From assembly GCA_036015235.1 (NCBI GenBank), contig CP107926.1, positions 4,793,501 through 4,857,500 on the forward strand: 64,000 nt of DNA, written 5' to 3'. Origin of the DNA: Streptomyces sp. NBC_00433. GTDB lineage: Bacteria; Actinomycetota; Actinomycetes; Streptomycetales; Streptomycetaceae. The notes beneath the pieces are model-generated. The model saw nothing but the letters and a program-made list of their open reading frames with translations. It did no database searches and had not been told where the DNA came from. This document shows, in pieces, positions 36,723 through 46,390 of this stretch. The position numbers and the translations under genes were made by a program. Numbering within the stretch: the stretch's first letter is position 1; every line of letters begins with the position of its first letter.

Positions 36723-37721
36723 GTGGATGCACTCGCCTCGCCGAACGCAGCGGTGGAAGGCGTGCTGGCTGTGCTGGCCGGTGCACCTCTTGAGCGGGCA
36801 GCCGCCCGTTTCGGCATGGTCGCCGCCGACCTGGCCGACGCCGTCGAGGTGTACCAAGCAGCCGGAGCGGCAGCTCTCGACGCCCAGGCGCCGGGCGCCT
36901 GTTGTTACCAGGTGCACATCGAGTTCCCCGACTGGGCTGCCGCCGAGCGGACCGGCGCCGACCACCTCGGCCCACACCTGCACCAGCTCGCCCCTGCGGT
37001 CGGGTCCTGGTGGTTCATCCGCAAGGCCCCGTGCTGGCGGCTTCGTTGTCGCCCCACTCCCGGAACTGCTCTCGCCGATACAAGGGCCGCTGTCACCGAG
37101 ACCCTGGACAGCCTCACCGCGGCGGGGCGAGTGAGCCGATGGTGGGAGACCCTCTACGAACCGGAAGCCCTCGCGTTCGGCGGACTCCAAGGCATGGAGA
37201 CTGCCCACGCTCTCTTCGCCGCCGACAGCAGCGCTGTCCTCGACTACGTGCGCGAGCAGAGCGGCGCGGCTGGAACTGGTCCCGCGATCGGTCGCCGCGA
37301 GCTGTCGGTGCTGCTGTGCAGTGCGCTGTTCCACGGCGCCGGGCAGGAGTGGCACGAGCAGGGCGATGTCTGGCACCGGGTGGCCCGGCTGCGCCCTCTC
37401 CCCGCGGACACGCCCATCGACCGACTGCACGAGCTGGCCGCGAGCCTCCGCCGTCTGATGACCGCGGACACCAGCCTCGCCAGCCCGATCTTCGCCGGCA
37501 GCCACCCTCTGCTCTTCGCGGCGCCGTGGACAACCGCCTTCACCACCGCCGGCCAGGCCCTCGGCCGCGCCGCTCACGACGGCACCCTGGAACGCGGCCT
37601 GCGAGATGTCCTCGCGCACCACGTGATCTTCCACTGGAACCGCCTCGGTCTCCCCGGCCGAACCCAGGCCATCCTCGCGCGAGCCGCCCGCGACACGGTG
37701 ATGCACTCTTCGGATTCGTGA
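36723..37721 (+). CDS. Stand-alone thiopeptide-type (SpaB_C) biosynthesis protein
   Basis: The 332-residue protein matches the C-terminal domain of LanB-type enzymes: FPDWAAAERTGADHLGPHL, WWFIRKAPCWRLR, WWETLYEPEALAFGG and MSTAHALFAADS-like block (GMETAHALFAADS). In split systems this domain performs glutamate elimination or pericyclic reactions; here a full LanB is also present, so it may act on a different residue or as a partner. GAGGAG lies ahead of GTG 36723. It overlaps the next gene by one base (TGATG). Confidence 0.82.
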   Translation: MDALASPNAAVEGVLAVLAGAPLERAAARFGMVAADLADAVEVYQAAGAAALDAQAPGACCYQVHIEFPDWAAAERTGADHLGPHLHQLAPAVGSWWFIRKAPCWRLRCRPTPGTALADTRAAVTETLDSLTAAGRVSRWWETLYEPEALAFGGLQGMETAHALFAADSSAVLDYVREQSGAAGTGPAIGRRELSVLLCSALFHGAGQEWHEQGDVWHRVARLRPLPADTPIDRLHELAASLRRLMTADTSLASPIFAGSHPLLFAAPWTTAFTTAGQALGRAAHDGTLERGLRDVLAHHVIFHWNRLGLPGRTQAILARAARDTVMHSSDS

Positions 37722-38569
37722 TGTATGCGCAGCCTGACGACCCGGCCGTGATCGAGCGCATGCGCACCGCCCACGGGAGCGCCTGCACCGCCTTGGACGT
37801 CCGCCCCGACTCGGCTTCTTCCTCGCCGGAGGTGTGGGGCTGGCAGGGCCGTACGTACAGCCGCGCGGTGACTGCTTCCGACGGCCGGGCCTGGCTTCGT
37901 CTTGCCGGCTCGCTGACCGAGCGGGTCAACGCCACCTTCTGGAACGGCTCACTCGAAGCCGAGAGATCCCTGCCGTTGTCCGTACCGCGCCCCCGCCTAC
38001 GCGACACCCACGACTGGACCGACGGCCCGTGGAGCTACCGCGCCGAGCTCTACGACCACGAGCCGGAGCAACCCGTCTCACCCACCCCTACCCTGATGAC
38101 GGCACCCGACCTCCCGCCCACGTGGTGGACGACGCTGGCCGCCGCCCTCACCCACATCGCGGCAGTCCCGACGAGACGCCTCTCCGTCCACCAGCCGTTC
38201 CTCGACCGCGCGATGCCCCGCTACCTGGGCACCCCCGTCACCACAGAGGCGCCCTCCTGGTCCACCGCCCACGGGGATCTCCACTTCGCCAACCTCTGCG
38301 CCCCCACCCTCCGCATCCTCGACTGGGAAGGCTGGGGCCTCGCCCCCACGGGCTACGACGCCGCGGTCCTCCACACCCACAGCCTCCTGGTCCCACCCGT
38401 GACCGCTCGTATCCGCCACGAATTCGCCCACCTCCTCGCCACCTCCGCTGGCCGCCACGCGGAGCTGGTCGTGATCACACAACTCCTCCACACCAGCGCG
38501 GACTTACGCCTCCGCCACGCCCTCCGCACCCGCGCCGCCCACGTGCTGGGCCGTCCACTCCCTCCCTGA
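37721..38569 (+). CDS. Aminoglycoside-phosphotransferase-fold protein
   Basis: The 282-residue product has the kinase-fold catalytic loop TAHGDLHFANLC (HxDxxxxN) and the metal-binding LDWEGWG in place of the usual D-[FW]-x. The N-terminal lobe is short and lacks a clear glycine loop. Genes like it are regularly last in FxLD clusters; its substrate is unknown, and resistance or precursor phosphorylation are both speculative. Translation is coupled to the preceding gene. Confidence 0.78.
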   Translation: MYAQPDDPAVIERMRTAHGSACTALDVRPDSASSSPEVWGWQGRTYSRAVTASDGRAWLRLAGSLTERVNATFWNGSLEAERSLPLSVPRPRLRDTHDWTDGPWSYRAELYDHEPEQPVSPTPTLMTAPDLPPTWWTTLAAALTHIAAVPTRRLSVHQPFLDRAMPRYLGTPVTTEAPSWSTAHGDLHFANLCAPTLRILDWEGWGLAPTGYDAAVLHTHSLLVPPVTARIRHEFAHLLATSAGRHAELVVITQLLHTSADLRLRHALRTRAAHVLGRPLPP

Positions 38570-38752
38570 CCGGCCTGCGACAGGCATGGGCAGATCATGA
38601 GGGGCCGAAGCGCGCGATGGAATGGGGCAACTTTCGGAAACCTGCCCCAGCAAGCCTGGAAGCATCTGCCTCAACACAGTCCCTTGCGCATTGGATCCCT
38701 CCATGAAAGCCTGCAAGGCTTTGCTCATCGAATGAGGTGCTGGGGGAACAGC

Positions 38753-41700
38753 ATGGTGACGTCGTCGGCCAACTTCGGACAGGGTGACGAAGGAGAGAAG
38801 GTCGCCTCGTTGGCGGCGGGCTCAGCCAACTTCGGCTGCCTCATCGAGCACGATCCTCTGCTGGTGACGCTGGGCTGCGCGGCGGAGTCGTACATCCACA
38901 CCGACCCGCACGCGGCCATGATGAAGTCCCGCCTCTTCGGCGAGGTCATGGCCCGCCACCTGCTCACGCTGGTCAACGTCACCGTGCCCAGCAACAAGCA
39001 GTACGACCGACTCAACGCCCTGACCAGCGCCGGCGTTCTCGTGCCTCAGGTACGCGCCTGGTTCGAGGCGATCCGGACCACGGGCAACCGGGCAGTGCAC
39101 GAGTACTACGCGAACGTTCGCGCTGCACTCCAAGCCGTGGAGGCTTGCTTCCGGCTCGGCGACTGGCTGCACCGTTCCCTCACCCCGTCGGACACCACGC
39201 ACCGGGTTTTCCTGGCTCCCGCGCCGCCCTCCGCCGCACCCGTACCCGTCACCGCCGCCGATCAGCAGGAGCTGGAACAGCTCCGGACCGAACTCGACGC
39301 CTACCGTCGGCGTCTGGAGGAGGCGCGGCTCAACTACGACGGCCGGCAGAGCAGGCTGGAGCGTGAGCAGGCGGCCCGGGTACAGGCTGAGGCCGAACTC
39401 GCAAAGGCGGAAGCGGAGCGCGCCGCCCTGCACGACGTGGTCGCCGAACTAAGCGACCAGATCACCGAGCTGACAGCTCCAGCTCTTGAATACCGAACAG
39501 TTGCCGAGCCGCTGGGCGGGGCCTCGCAGCGGGACGAGTTCATCGCGCACGCCCAGAAGGCCGCCCGCCCGCCCATGAGCGAGGCCCAGGTGCGCACGGA
39601 ACTCGATCGGATCATGGAGAAGGCGGGCTGGATCGTCCAGGACGACAGCGCCAAGAACCTCTTCGCTGGTCGGGGCGTCGCAGTCCGCGAGGTGTCCACC
39701 GCCGCTGGCCGCGCCGACTACCTCCTTTACGTCGACCAGCGACTGGCGGGCGTTATAGAGGCGAAGCGGGAGGGTGCCGACCTGGAGGCCGCCATGCATC
39801 AGGCCGCCCGGTACGCCACCGGTCTCACGCGCAGCCAGCAGCTCAGCGCGTGGCGGGCCAGCCTGCCCTTCCGCTATGTCGCCGACGGCAACACCGTCCG
39901 TTTCCACAACGCGCTCGACCCCACTCCGCGCACGCGGGACGTCTTCGCAGTGCACCGTCCGGACACGATCGCGCGCTGGATCGAGGAAGCCGAAGGCGAT
40001 CCCACCGCACCCACCCTGCGCGCGCGGATGCGTCGTCTGCCGCAGACCTTCCTCGATCCCGGTCCACTGCGACCGGCACAGGGGAAGGCGATCGTCGGCC
40101 TGGAACGCTCGCTGGCCAAGGATGACCCGCGCGCCCTGATCCAGATGGCGACCGGCGCCGGCAAGACATACACGGTGGTCAGCGAGAGCTACCGGCTCCT
40201 CAAGCACGCTGGTGCCAAGCGAGTGCTGTTCCTCGTGGACCGCAACAACCTCGGGACCCAGGCCGTCACGGAGTACGACAACTACGACACCCCTGACGAC
40301 GGTCGCAAGTTCACTGAGCTGTACGTCGTACAGCGACTCGGAGGAGACACCGTCCTCGGCTCCGCACACGTGGTGGTCTCCACCGTGCAACGGATGTGGC
40401 TCGCCCTGACCGGTCGCCCCGTGCCGAGCGCCGACGACAACACAGAAGCCCTGGACCGCTACGACCTCGTCAAAGAACCGGTGGAGGTCGGCTACAACCC
40501 GGACCTGCCGCCAGAGTCCTTCGACATGATCGTCATCGACGAATGCCACCGCTCCATTTACGGCAAGTGGCGCGCGGTACTGGAGTACTTCGACGCCCAC
40601 CTCGTCGGGCTGACCGCCACTCCCGTCGCGCAGACCTTTGGTTTCTTCTTCCAGAACCTGGTCAGCGAGTACCCGTACGAGGAAGCCGTCGCCGACGGTG
40701 TCAACGTGGACTTCGACGTCTTCCGCATCCGTACGGAGCTCGGTGAGAACGGCGGCACGATCCCCGCGGAGACGGTCGTGCCCATGCGCGAGCGGAAGAC
40801 GCGGCGGGAGCGCTACCAGGAACTGGAGGAGGACCTGGAGTGGAAGGCGTCCCAGCTGGGCCGACAGGTGATCAGCAAGGGGCAGCTGAAATCCGTCATC
40901 GAGACCTTCCGCAAGCATTTGTTCACGGACATCTTCCCGCCGCTGGGCGAGGGAGACGCGCAGCGTGCCCGTACTCACGTACCCAAGACGCTGATCTTCG
41001 CCGTGGACGACAACCACGCCGACGAGATCGTCCAGATGGTGCGGCTGGTCTTCGGCGAGAGCGGAGGCGACGACTTCTGTACGAAGATCACACATGCGGC
41101 GAAGCGACCGGCCGAGCTGATCAAGGCATTCCGCAACAGCCCCGAACTGCGCATCGCCGTGACAGTGGACATGATCGCCACAGGGACGGACATCCCGCCG
41201 CTGGAGTGCGTCTTTTTCCTGCGCGACGTGAAGAGCTGGGCCTACTTCGAGCAAATGAAGGGCCGCGGTTCGCGGACCATCGACGCAGCGGAGTTCCAGG
41301 CGGTCACTCCTGATGCCGAAGTGAAGGAACGGTTTGTGATCGTCGACGCGGTCGGCGTCACGGACTCGCCCCGCGTGGACGCGCGCCCACTCAACCGCAT
41401 TTCGGAGCGGAAGATCCCGTTGGACCGGCTGATGGCCAAGACCGCTGGCCTCGCCCTGACCGAGGACGAGGTCGCCACGCTGGCGGGCCGCCTGGCCCGG
41501 CTCGACCGCCAGCTCAGTACCGATGAGCGCACGGAGATCGAAGAACTCGCCGGCCAGCCACTACAGGAGATCGTCGGCGGCCTGGTGCGCTCGGTCGACC
41601 CGGACCAGCAGGAGCGGGCCCGCCGCATCGGCGGCCAGGAACAGGTCCGCCAGGACATGCTCGAAGCCCTGAAGCCGGTCGCGTCCAACAGCGAACTGCG

Positions 41701-42349
41701 CGACCGACTGATGTCGATGCGTCGCGCGCACGACATCGTCATCGACGAGGTGAGCGTGGACGACGTACTGGAGGCCCGCGGCATCACGGCCGATGAATTG
41801 GCCATCCGCCGCGTGACGTCCTGGCAGCAGTACTTGAAGGACCACCAGGACGAGATCGCCGCCTTCAATATCGCCTTCAGCGAGCGTCGCGACCCCAAAG
41901 AGGTCTACCGCCGCCTCCGCGACCTCGCCCGCCGCATCGAGCGTCCCCCGTTCCAGTGGACACCGTCACGGCTGTACGACGCGTACGTGCAGCTAGGCAA
42001 GGCGAGCGCGCGGCCGAGGGGCACGGCCGGCGTGGTCGACCTGATCGGGCTGCTGCGGTACGAACTGGGGCTCGACCAGGAAGTACGTCCCTACCGCACC
42101 CTCGTGGAGGAACGGTATGTGGCTTGGCGAGCCCAACAGGAACAGGCGGGCGCATCCTTCACTCCGGACCAGGCGTGGTGGCTAGACCGGATCGTGGACG
42201 TGATTGCGACGGACGCGGCGATCGAGCCGGACCACCTCAAGGACGTACCCTTCATCGAGCGCGGCGGCGTGGACGGCTTCCTGCGGGACTTCGGAGCCGA
42301 GCGCGCCGCTGAGATCTTGGATGAGATGGGACGGGAGTTGGGTGCGTGA
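38753..42349 (+). CDS. hsdR: Type I restriction endonuclease, R subunit (EcoEI-like)
   Basis: About 1,198 residues from ATG 38753. Order: an N-terminal DUF4145-like domain (residues 1-110), a coiled coil (165-235), a PD-(D/E)xK nuclease (GRADYLLYVDQRLAGVIEAK, with Asp and Glu-x-Lys), a superfamily-2 helicase with Walker A ATGAGKTYTV and motif II DECHRS, and a C-terminal EcoEI-type domain. It translocates and cuts DNA lacking the system's methyl mark. The gene order hsdR-hsdS-hsdM and 4-base overlaps throughout indicate one tightly coupled operon. Confidence 0.95.
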   Translation: MVTSSANFGQGDEGEKVASLAAGSANFGCLIEHDPLLVTLGCAAESYIHTDPHAAMMKSRLFGEVMARHLLTLVNVTVPSNKQYDRLNALTSAGVLVPQVRAWFEAIRTTGNRAVHEYYANVRAALQAVEACFRLGDWLHRSLTPSDTTHRVFLAPAPPSAAPVPVTAADQQELEQLRTELDAYRRRLEEARLNYDGRQSRLEREQAARVQAEAELAKAEAERAALHDVVAELSDQITELTAPALEYRTVAEPLGGASQRDEFIAHAQKAARPPMSEAQVRTELDRIMEKAGWIVQDDSAKNLFAGRGVAVREVSTAAGRADYLLYVDQRLAGVIEAKREGADLEAAMHQAARYATGLTRSQQLSAWRASLPFRYVADGNTVRFHNALDPTPRTRDVFAVHRPDTIARWIEEAEGDPTAPTLRARMRRLPQTFLDPGPLRPAQGKAIVGLERSLAKDDPRALIQMATGAGKTYTVVSESYRLLKHAGAKRVLFLVDRNNLGTQAVTEYDNYDTPDDGRKFTELYVVQRLGGDTVLGSAHVVVSTVQRMWLALTGRPVPSADDNTEALDRYDLVKEPVEVGYNPDLPPESFDMIVIDECHRSIYGKWRAVLEYFDAHLVGLTATPVAQTFGFFFQNLVSEYPYEEAVADGVNVDFDVFRIRTELGENGGTIPAETVVPMRERKTRRERYQELEEDLEWKASQLGRQVISKGQLKSVIETFRKHLFTDIFPPLGEGDAQRARTHVPKTLIFAVDDNHADEIVQMVRLVFGESGGDDFCTKITHAAKRPAELIKAFRNSPELRIAVTVDMIATGTDIPPLECVFFLRDVKSWAYFEQMKGRGSRTIDAAEFQAVTPDAEVKERFVIVDAVGVTDSPRVDARPLNRISERKIPLDRLMAKTAGLALTEDEVATLAGRLARLDRQLSTDERTEIEELAGQPLQEIVGGLVRSVDPDQQERARRIGGQEQVRQDMLEALKPVASNSELRDRLMSMRRAHDIVIDEVSVDDVLEARGITADELAIRRVTSWQQYLKDHQDEIAAFNIAFSERRDPKEVYRRLRDLARRIERPPFQWTPSRLYDAYVQLGKASARPRGTAGVVDLIGLLRYELGLDQEVRPYRTLVEERYVAWRAQQEQAGASFTPDQAWWLDRIVDVIATDAAIEPDHLKDVPFIERGGVDGFLRDFGAERAAEILDEMGRELGA

Positions 42350-43833
42350 GTGCGGGTGGAATTCCTTCGGAACTGCCGAAGGGGTGGGCGCGTGTCCGGC
42401 TCGGCGATCTTTTCGCCAGGATCGAGGCAGGTAAGTCCTACACCTGTGAACCCCGTCCGGCTTTGTCTGACGAGTGGGGTGTTATCAAGGTCAGTGCGAT
42501 GACATGGGGCGAATTCGATGAGGCCGAGAATAAGGCCGTTCCCATAGGATTCGCATTCAATCCCGATTATGAGATCCAGCCCGGGGATATTCTGCTAAGT
42601 CGAGCCAACACCGCGGCTTACGTGGGAGCTTCCGTGCTCGTGCGCAAATGTCGACCGCGACTGCTTCTTAGTGACAAGAGCCTTCGGCTTATCCCAGCCA
42701 AAGGGATCGATCGAGAATGGTTGGCGTATCTTCTTTCGTCTCCCGTAATTCGGTCTCAGATTTCCAAGCAGGCCACCGGGACGAAGGACTCTATGCGGAA
42801 TATCTCACAGCGGGTCCTCGGTGAATTGAATTGCCTGCTGCCGCCGTTGGAAGAACAGCGGCGCATCGTTGCCGCCCTCGAAGAACAACTCTCGCGGCTT
42901 GATGCGGCCATCGGCAATGCCGCTAGAGTCGTGCGGACCGCGGGCACACTGATTCATGCAGTGAAGGCTCGCGCGGTCCGAGATTTGTCAGACCGATACC
43001 CTAGTACTACGCTCGGCGAGGAGATCGGAGAACCTTTGCGCAACGGCCACTCCGCGCGAGCTGCAGCTGAGGGCACTGTGCGCATTCTTACTCTTACGGC
43101 CGTTACCAAGGGAGTTTTTAATAATTCCTACACAAAGCTAACCGCTGCCGACCCGAAGCGCATCTCCAGTCTTTGGCTGAGATCGGGAGACGTCCTCGTT
43201 CAGCGTTCCAACACGCCGGATCTGGTGGGAACTTCTGCTCTCTATGAGGGGTCAGACAACTGGGCCATTTTTCCCGACTTGCTGATCCGGGTAAGAACTT
43301 CTGATCGTCTTGACCCTCATTTCGCTCAGCTTGTACTGAGCGCACCCCAGGCTCGTCAATATTTTCGGTCCGAGGCTAAAGGATTGGCCGGATCGATGCC
43401 GAAAATCGATCAAGAAACAATTCTCAACACCCCCCTCCCACTTCCTGATCTGGAGATCCAGCGGCAGACGGTCCGAGCTGTTTCCCAAGTGGTTGAGCAG
43501 GCTACGCACGCAGCCGCGACCGCCGGCGCATACCAGGCGAAATCCACAACCCTCCGCCGCTCACTCCTCGCCGAAGCCTTCGCCGGCCGCCTCGTCCCCC
43601 AGGACCCCGCCGACGAGCCAGCCGAGGTGCTGCTCGCGCGTATCCGGGCCGCGCAGGAGACTGCGAGGGAAACGCGCAAGTCGCAGCACGGAAGCCCCCG
43701 CCGCACGCCCGCTCAGCGCAGTAATGCATCGGGCACGGCCGCATCTCCGGCCGCGCACCCTCCACCCCCAACCGGCCGCCCGCCCTTGACCGTCGCCACC
43801 CAGCCCACCCTTGACCTGGAGATCACCTCGTGA
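42346..43833 (+). CDS. hsdS: Type I restriction system specificity subunit
   Basis: The 495-residue HsdS has two target-recognition domains (about residues 12-165 and 220-385), each followed by a conserved helical spacer (LPPLEEQRRIVAALEEQLSRLDAAI and LPLPDLEIQRQTVRAVSQVV in parts). They read the two halves of a bipartite DNA site. The DNA for the recognition domains is clearly poorer in G+C than its neighbours, with many A/T third positions, as expected when these domains are exchanged between species. A Pro/Ala-rich tail follows residue 440. Confidence 0.93.
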   Translation: MSAGGIPSELPKGWARVRLGDLFARIEAGKSYTCEPRPALSDEWGVIKVSAMTWGEFDEAENKAVPIGFAFNPDYEIQPGDILLSRANTAAYVGASVLVRKCRPRLLLSDKSLRLIPAKGIDREWLAYLLSSPVIRSQISKQATGTKDSMRNISQRVLGELNCLLPPLEEQRRIVAALEEQLSRLDAAIGNAARVVRTAGTLIHAVKARAVRDLSDRYPSTTLGEEIGEPLRNGHSARAAAEGTVRILTLTAVTKGVFNNSYTKLTAADPKRISSLWLRSGDVLVQRSNTPDLVGTSALYEGSDNWAIFPDLLIRVRTSDRLDPHFAQLVLSAPQARQYFRSEAKGLAGSMPKIDQETILNTPLPLPDLEIQRQTVRAVSQVVEQATHAAATAGAYQAKSTTLRRSLLAEAFAGRLVPQDPADEPAEVLLARIRAAQETARETRKSQHGSPRRTPAQRSNASGTAASPAAHPPPPTGRPPLTVATQPTLDLEITS

Positions 43834-45377
43834 CCACGACCGAGGCCCGTCGGCTTGTCGACAAGCTCTGGAGCTACTGCCACGTCCTGCGAGACGACGG
43901 TGTCTCCACGATCGACTACGTCGAGCAGCTGACGCTCCTCGTGTTCCTGAAGATGACCCACGAGGCGCAGTCCCGTCCGCCGATGTTCCGCGAGCAGATC
44001 ATGCCCGAGGGTCCGGTGTGGGAGAACCGCGGCTGGCCCGAGCTGCTAAAGAACAATGGCGCTGCTCTCGAAACAGCGTACGCAGAACTTCTGGAAGATC
44101 TTGGCAACCAGCGTAAGGACACCACCTTCCACCTGATCTTCAACGGAGCCCGGAACCGCATCCACGACCCCGCCAAGCTCAAGCGCCTGGTCAAGGACTT
44201 GATCGACAAGGAGGAGTGGTCCGGCCAGAAGACTGACATCAAGGGCGACGCCTACGAGGAGCTGCTGTCCCGAGGCGCGGAGGACGTCAAGTCAGGTGCG
44301 GGCCAGTACTTCACACCTCGCCCGCTGATCCAGGCGATCATCGACTGCGTACGTCCTGCACCGGACGACACGATCACCGACCCCGCCTGCGGTACCGGCG
44401 GCTTCCTCCTCGCTGCCGCCGAGTACATCTTCCAGGAGTACGGCAACCGGCTTACCCCAGAACAGCGTAAGCACCTCAGCAGTCGCGGCATCTGGGGCAC
44501 CGAACTCGTCCGTAACACCGCACGCCTCGCCGCGATGAATCTCTTCCTGCACGGCATCGGCCACCCCACCGGACCTGCCCTGGTCCGCACCCGGGACGCC
44601 CTCGCCGCGCCACCGGACAAGCGGGCGAGCCTGATCCTGGCCAATCCGCCCTTCGGCAAGAAGTCGTCCATCACCGTGTACGGGGATGACGGCTCTGCCG
44701 CCCGCGAGGCGATTGCCTACGAGCGACGCGACTTCTGGGTCACCACGACCAACAAGCAGCTCAACTTCGTCCAACACATCGCGTCTCTATTGGAGATCCA
44801 CGGCCGCGCCGCAGTCGTCGTCCCCGACAACGTGCTCTTCGAGGGAGGTGCGGGGGAGACCATCCGCCGGCGCCTGCTCAACGAGTACGACGTGCACACG
44901 CTGCTCCGCCTGCCTACCGGCATCTTCTACGCGGGCGGCGTCAAGGCGAATGTGCTGTTCTTCGAGCGCAAGCCGGCCCGTCCCAACCAGCCGTGGACTG
45001 AGAAACTGTGGGTTTACGACTTCCGTACCGCCCAACACTTCACTCTCAAGCAGACCCCTCTCACCCGGGCCCACCTTGAGGACTTCGTGCAGTGCTACCG
45101 CCCTGACGACGACCGCTCCAAGCGTGTGGAGACCGAGCGGTTCAAGGCGTACACGTACGACGAGCTGATCGCCCGCGACAAGGCGAACCTCGACATCACA
45201 TGGCTCCGCGACCCGAGCCTCGATGACGCCGACAACCTCCCCGCGCCCGAGGTCCTGGCCGCCGAAATCGTCGAAGACCTCCAGGCCGCGCTAGATGAAT
45301 TCGCCGCCATCGCCGAGACACTTCAGCGGGCGAGGGCTGGACACACCGAAGAAGCGGCGTCGTCCATCGACGAGTGA
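43830..45377 (+). CDS. hsdM: Type I restriction system N6-adenine methyltransferase
   Basis: The 515-residue HsdM has an N-terminal helical domain, SAM motif I DPACGTGGFLL and catalytic motif IV NPPFG, with SGAGQYFTPRPLI before them. With HsdS it methylates host DNA at the target site. It overlaps hsdS by 4 bases. A C-terminal helix (VEDLQAALDEFAAIAETLQ) probably contacts HsdS. Confidence 0.95.
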   Translation: MTTTEARRLVDKLWSYCHVLRDDGVSTIDYVEQLTLLVFLKMTHEAQSRPPMFREQIMPEGPVWENRGWPELLKNNGAALETAYAELLEDLGNQRKDTTFHLIFNGARNRIHDPAKLKRLVKDLIDKEEWSGQKTDIKGDAYEELLSRGAEDVKSGAGQYFTPRPLIQAIIDCVRPAPDDTITDPACGTGGFLLAAAEYIFQEYGNRLTPEQRKHLSSRGIWGTELVRNTARLAAMNLFLHGIGHPTGPALVRTRDALAAPPDKRASLILANPPFGKKSSITVYGDDGSAAREAIAYERRDFWVTTTNKQLNFVQHIASLLEIHGRAAVVVPDNVLFEGGAGETIRRRLLNEYDVHTLLRLPTGIFYAGGVKANVLFFERKPARPNQPWTEKLWVYDFRTAQHFTLKQTPLTRAHLEDFVQCYRPDDDRSKRVETERFKAYTYDELIARDKANLDITWLRDPSLDDADNLPAPEVLAAEIVEDLQAALDEFAAIAETLQRARAGHTEEAASSIDE

Positions 45378-45451
45378 TAGCTCTTCCAACCGAGGGAAGC
45401 CACGCGCAAATGCACGGCCAGGCAGCTCCAGACAGCCGTAAGCTCCCGGGC

Positions 45452-46357
45452 ATGAGTCTGCGTCTGAGCACCGTGATCCTGCCGATCTACCCCTGGGCCG
45501 AGGGGCGGAAGGTGTGGCAGGGAGCCGAAGAGTTGGGCTTCCACGCCGCCTACACCTACGACCACCTGTCCTGGCGGGTGCCTTTCCGGGACCGGACATG
45601 GTTCGGAGCGATTCCGACACTGACCGCCGCCGCCGGCGTGACCGACAGCATCCGGCTGGGGACCCTCGTTACGTCACCTAACTTCCGGCACCCTGTTCCG
45701 CTGGCCAAGGAGCTGATGACGCTCGACGACGTCAGCGGAGGCCGGGTGACGCTCGGAATCGGGGCCGGAGGCACCGGGTTCGACGCCACAGTGCTCGGGC
45801 AACAGCCCTGGACGCCGAAGGAGAGGGCCGATCGCTTCGCCGAGTTCGTGGAACTCCTCGACGGGTTGTTGAGCCAGGGCGACATCACCTTCAACGGCAG
45901 CTACTACTCCGCCGTCGAGGCCCGCAACATCCCCGGCTGCGTGCAGACCCCGCGCCTACCATTCGCCGTGGCCGCGACCGGTCCGCGCGGCATGCGGCTC
46001 GCCGCCCGCTACGGCCGAGCCTGGGTGACTACCGGCGACCCCGCCCTATACGAGAGCGGCACCCCCGAGGAGTCACTGGCTGCCATCCGCGGCCAAGTTG
46101 AGCGCCTTTCGGCCGCCCTCCGTGACGCCACCCGGGCACCCGACAGCGTCCCCAAGATCCTCCTCACCGGTTTCACCCCCGACCGCGCCACGCCCTTCGA
46201 GTCCCTGGACGCATTCGTCGACTTCGCCGGCCGACACGCCGAGGCTGGCATCACCGAGATCGTCATGCACTGGCCCATCCCGGACTCCGACTTCGCCTAC
46301 GACCACGCCACCTTCGAACGCATCGCCATCGAAGCCCCTGAGCAACTGGGCATCTAA
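45452..46357 (+). CDS. Intact LLM-class flavin-dependent oxidoreductase, copy of the island's target gene
   Basis: The 301-residue protein is a complete luciferase-like TIM-barrel oxidoreductase: MSLRLSTVILPIYPW, YTYDHLSWR, SPNFRHPVPLAKELM, GIGAGGTGFDATVLG, VAATGPRGMRLAARYG, HWPIPDSDFAYD. It is homologous along its whole length to the disrupted chromosomal gene and to the three 5' fragments on the right. It lies on the opposite strand, between hsdM and gajB. The cofactor is FMN or F420 and the substrate is unknown. It may replace the function lost on integration. Confidence 0.88.
   Translation: MSLRLSTVILPIYPWAEGRKVWQGAEELGFHAAYTYDHLSWRVPFRDRTWFGAIPTLTAAAGVTDSIRLGTLVTSPNFRHPVPLAKELMTLDDVSGGRVTLGIGAGGTGFDATVLGQQPWTPKERADRFAEFVELLDGLLSQGDITFNGSYYSAVEARNIPGCVQTPRLPFAVAATGPRGMRLAARYGRAWVTTGDPALYESGTPEESLAAIRGQVERLSAALRDATRAPDSVPKILLTGFTPDRATPFESLDAFVDFAGRHAEAGITEIVMHWPIPDSDFAYDHATFERIAIEAPEQLGI
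45660..45690. other. attB-equivalent segment in the intact LLM copy
   Basis: The segment corresponding to the crossover reads GTTACGTCACCTAACTTCC, with the core TC at 45674-45675. Against the attB inferred from attL and the outer attR (GTGACG-TC-GCCGAACTTCC) it has three changes close to the core, all synonymous. Confidence 0.6.
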
Positions 46358-46390
46358 CCTTGGCCGACGTTGTTCATGGGCCAGCGCGTC

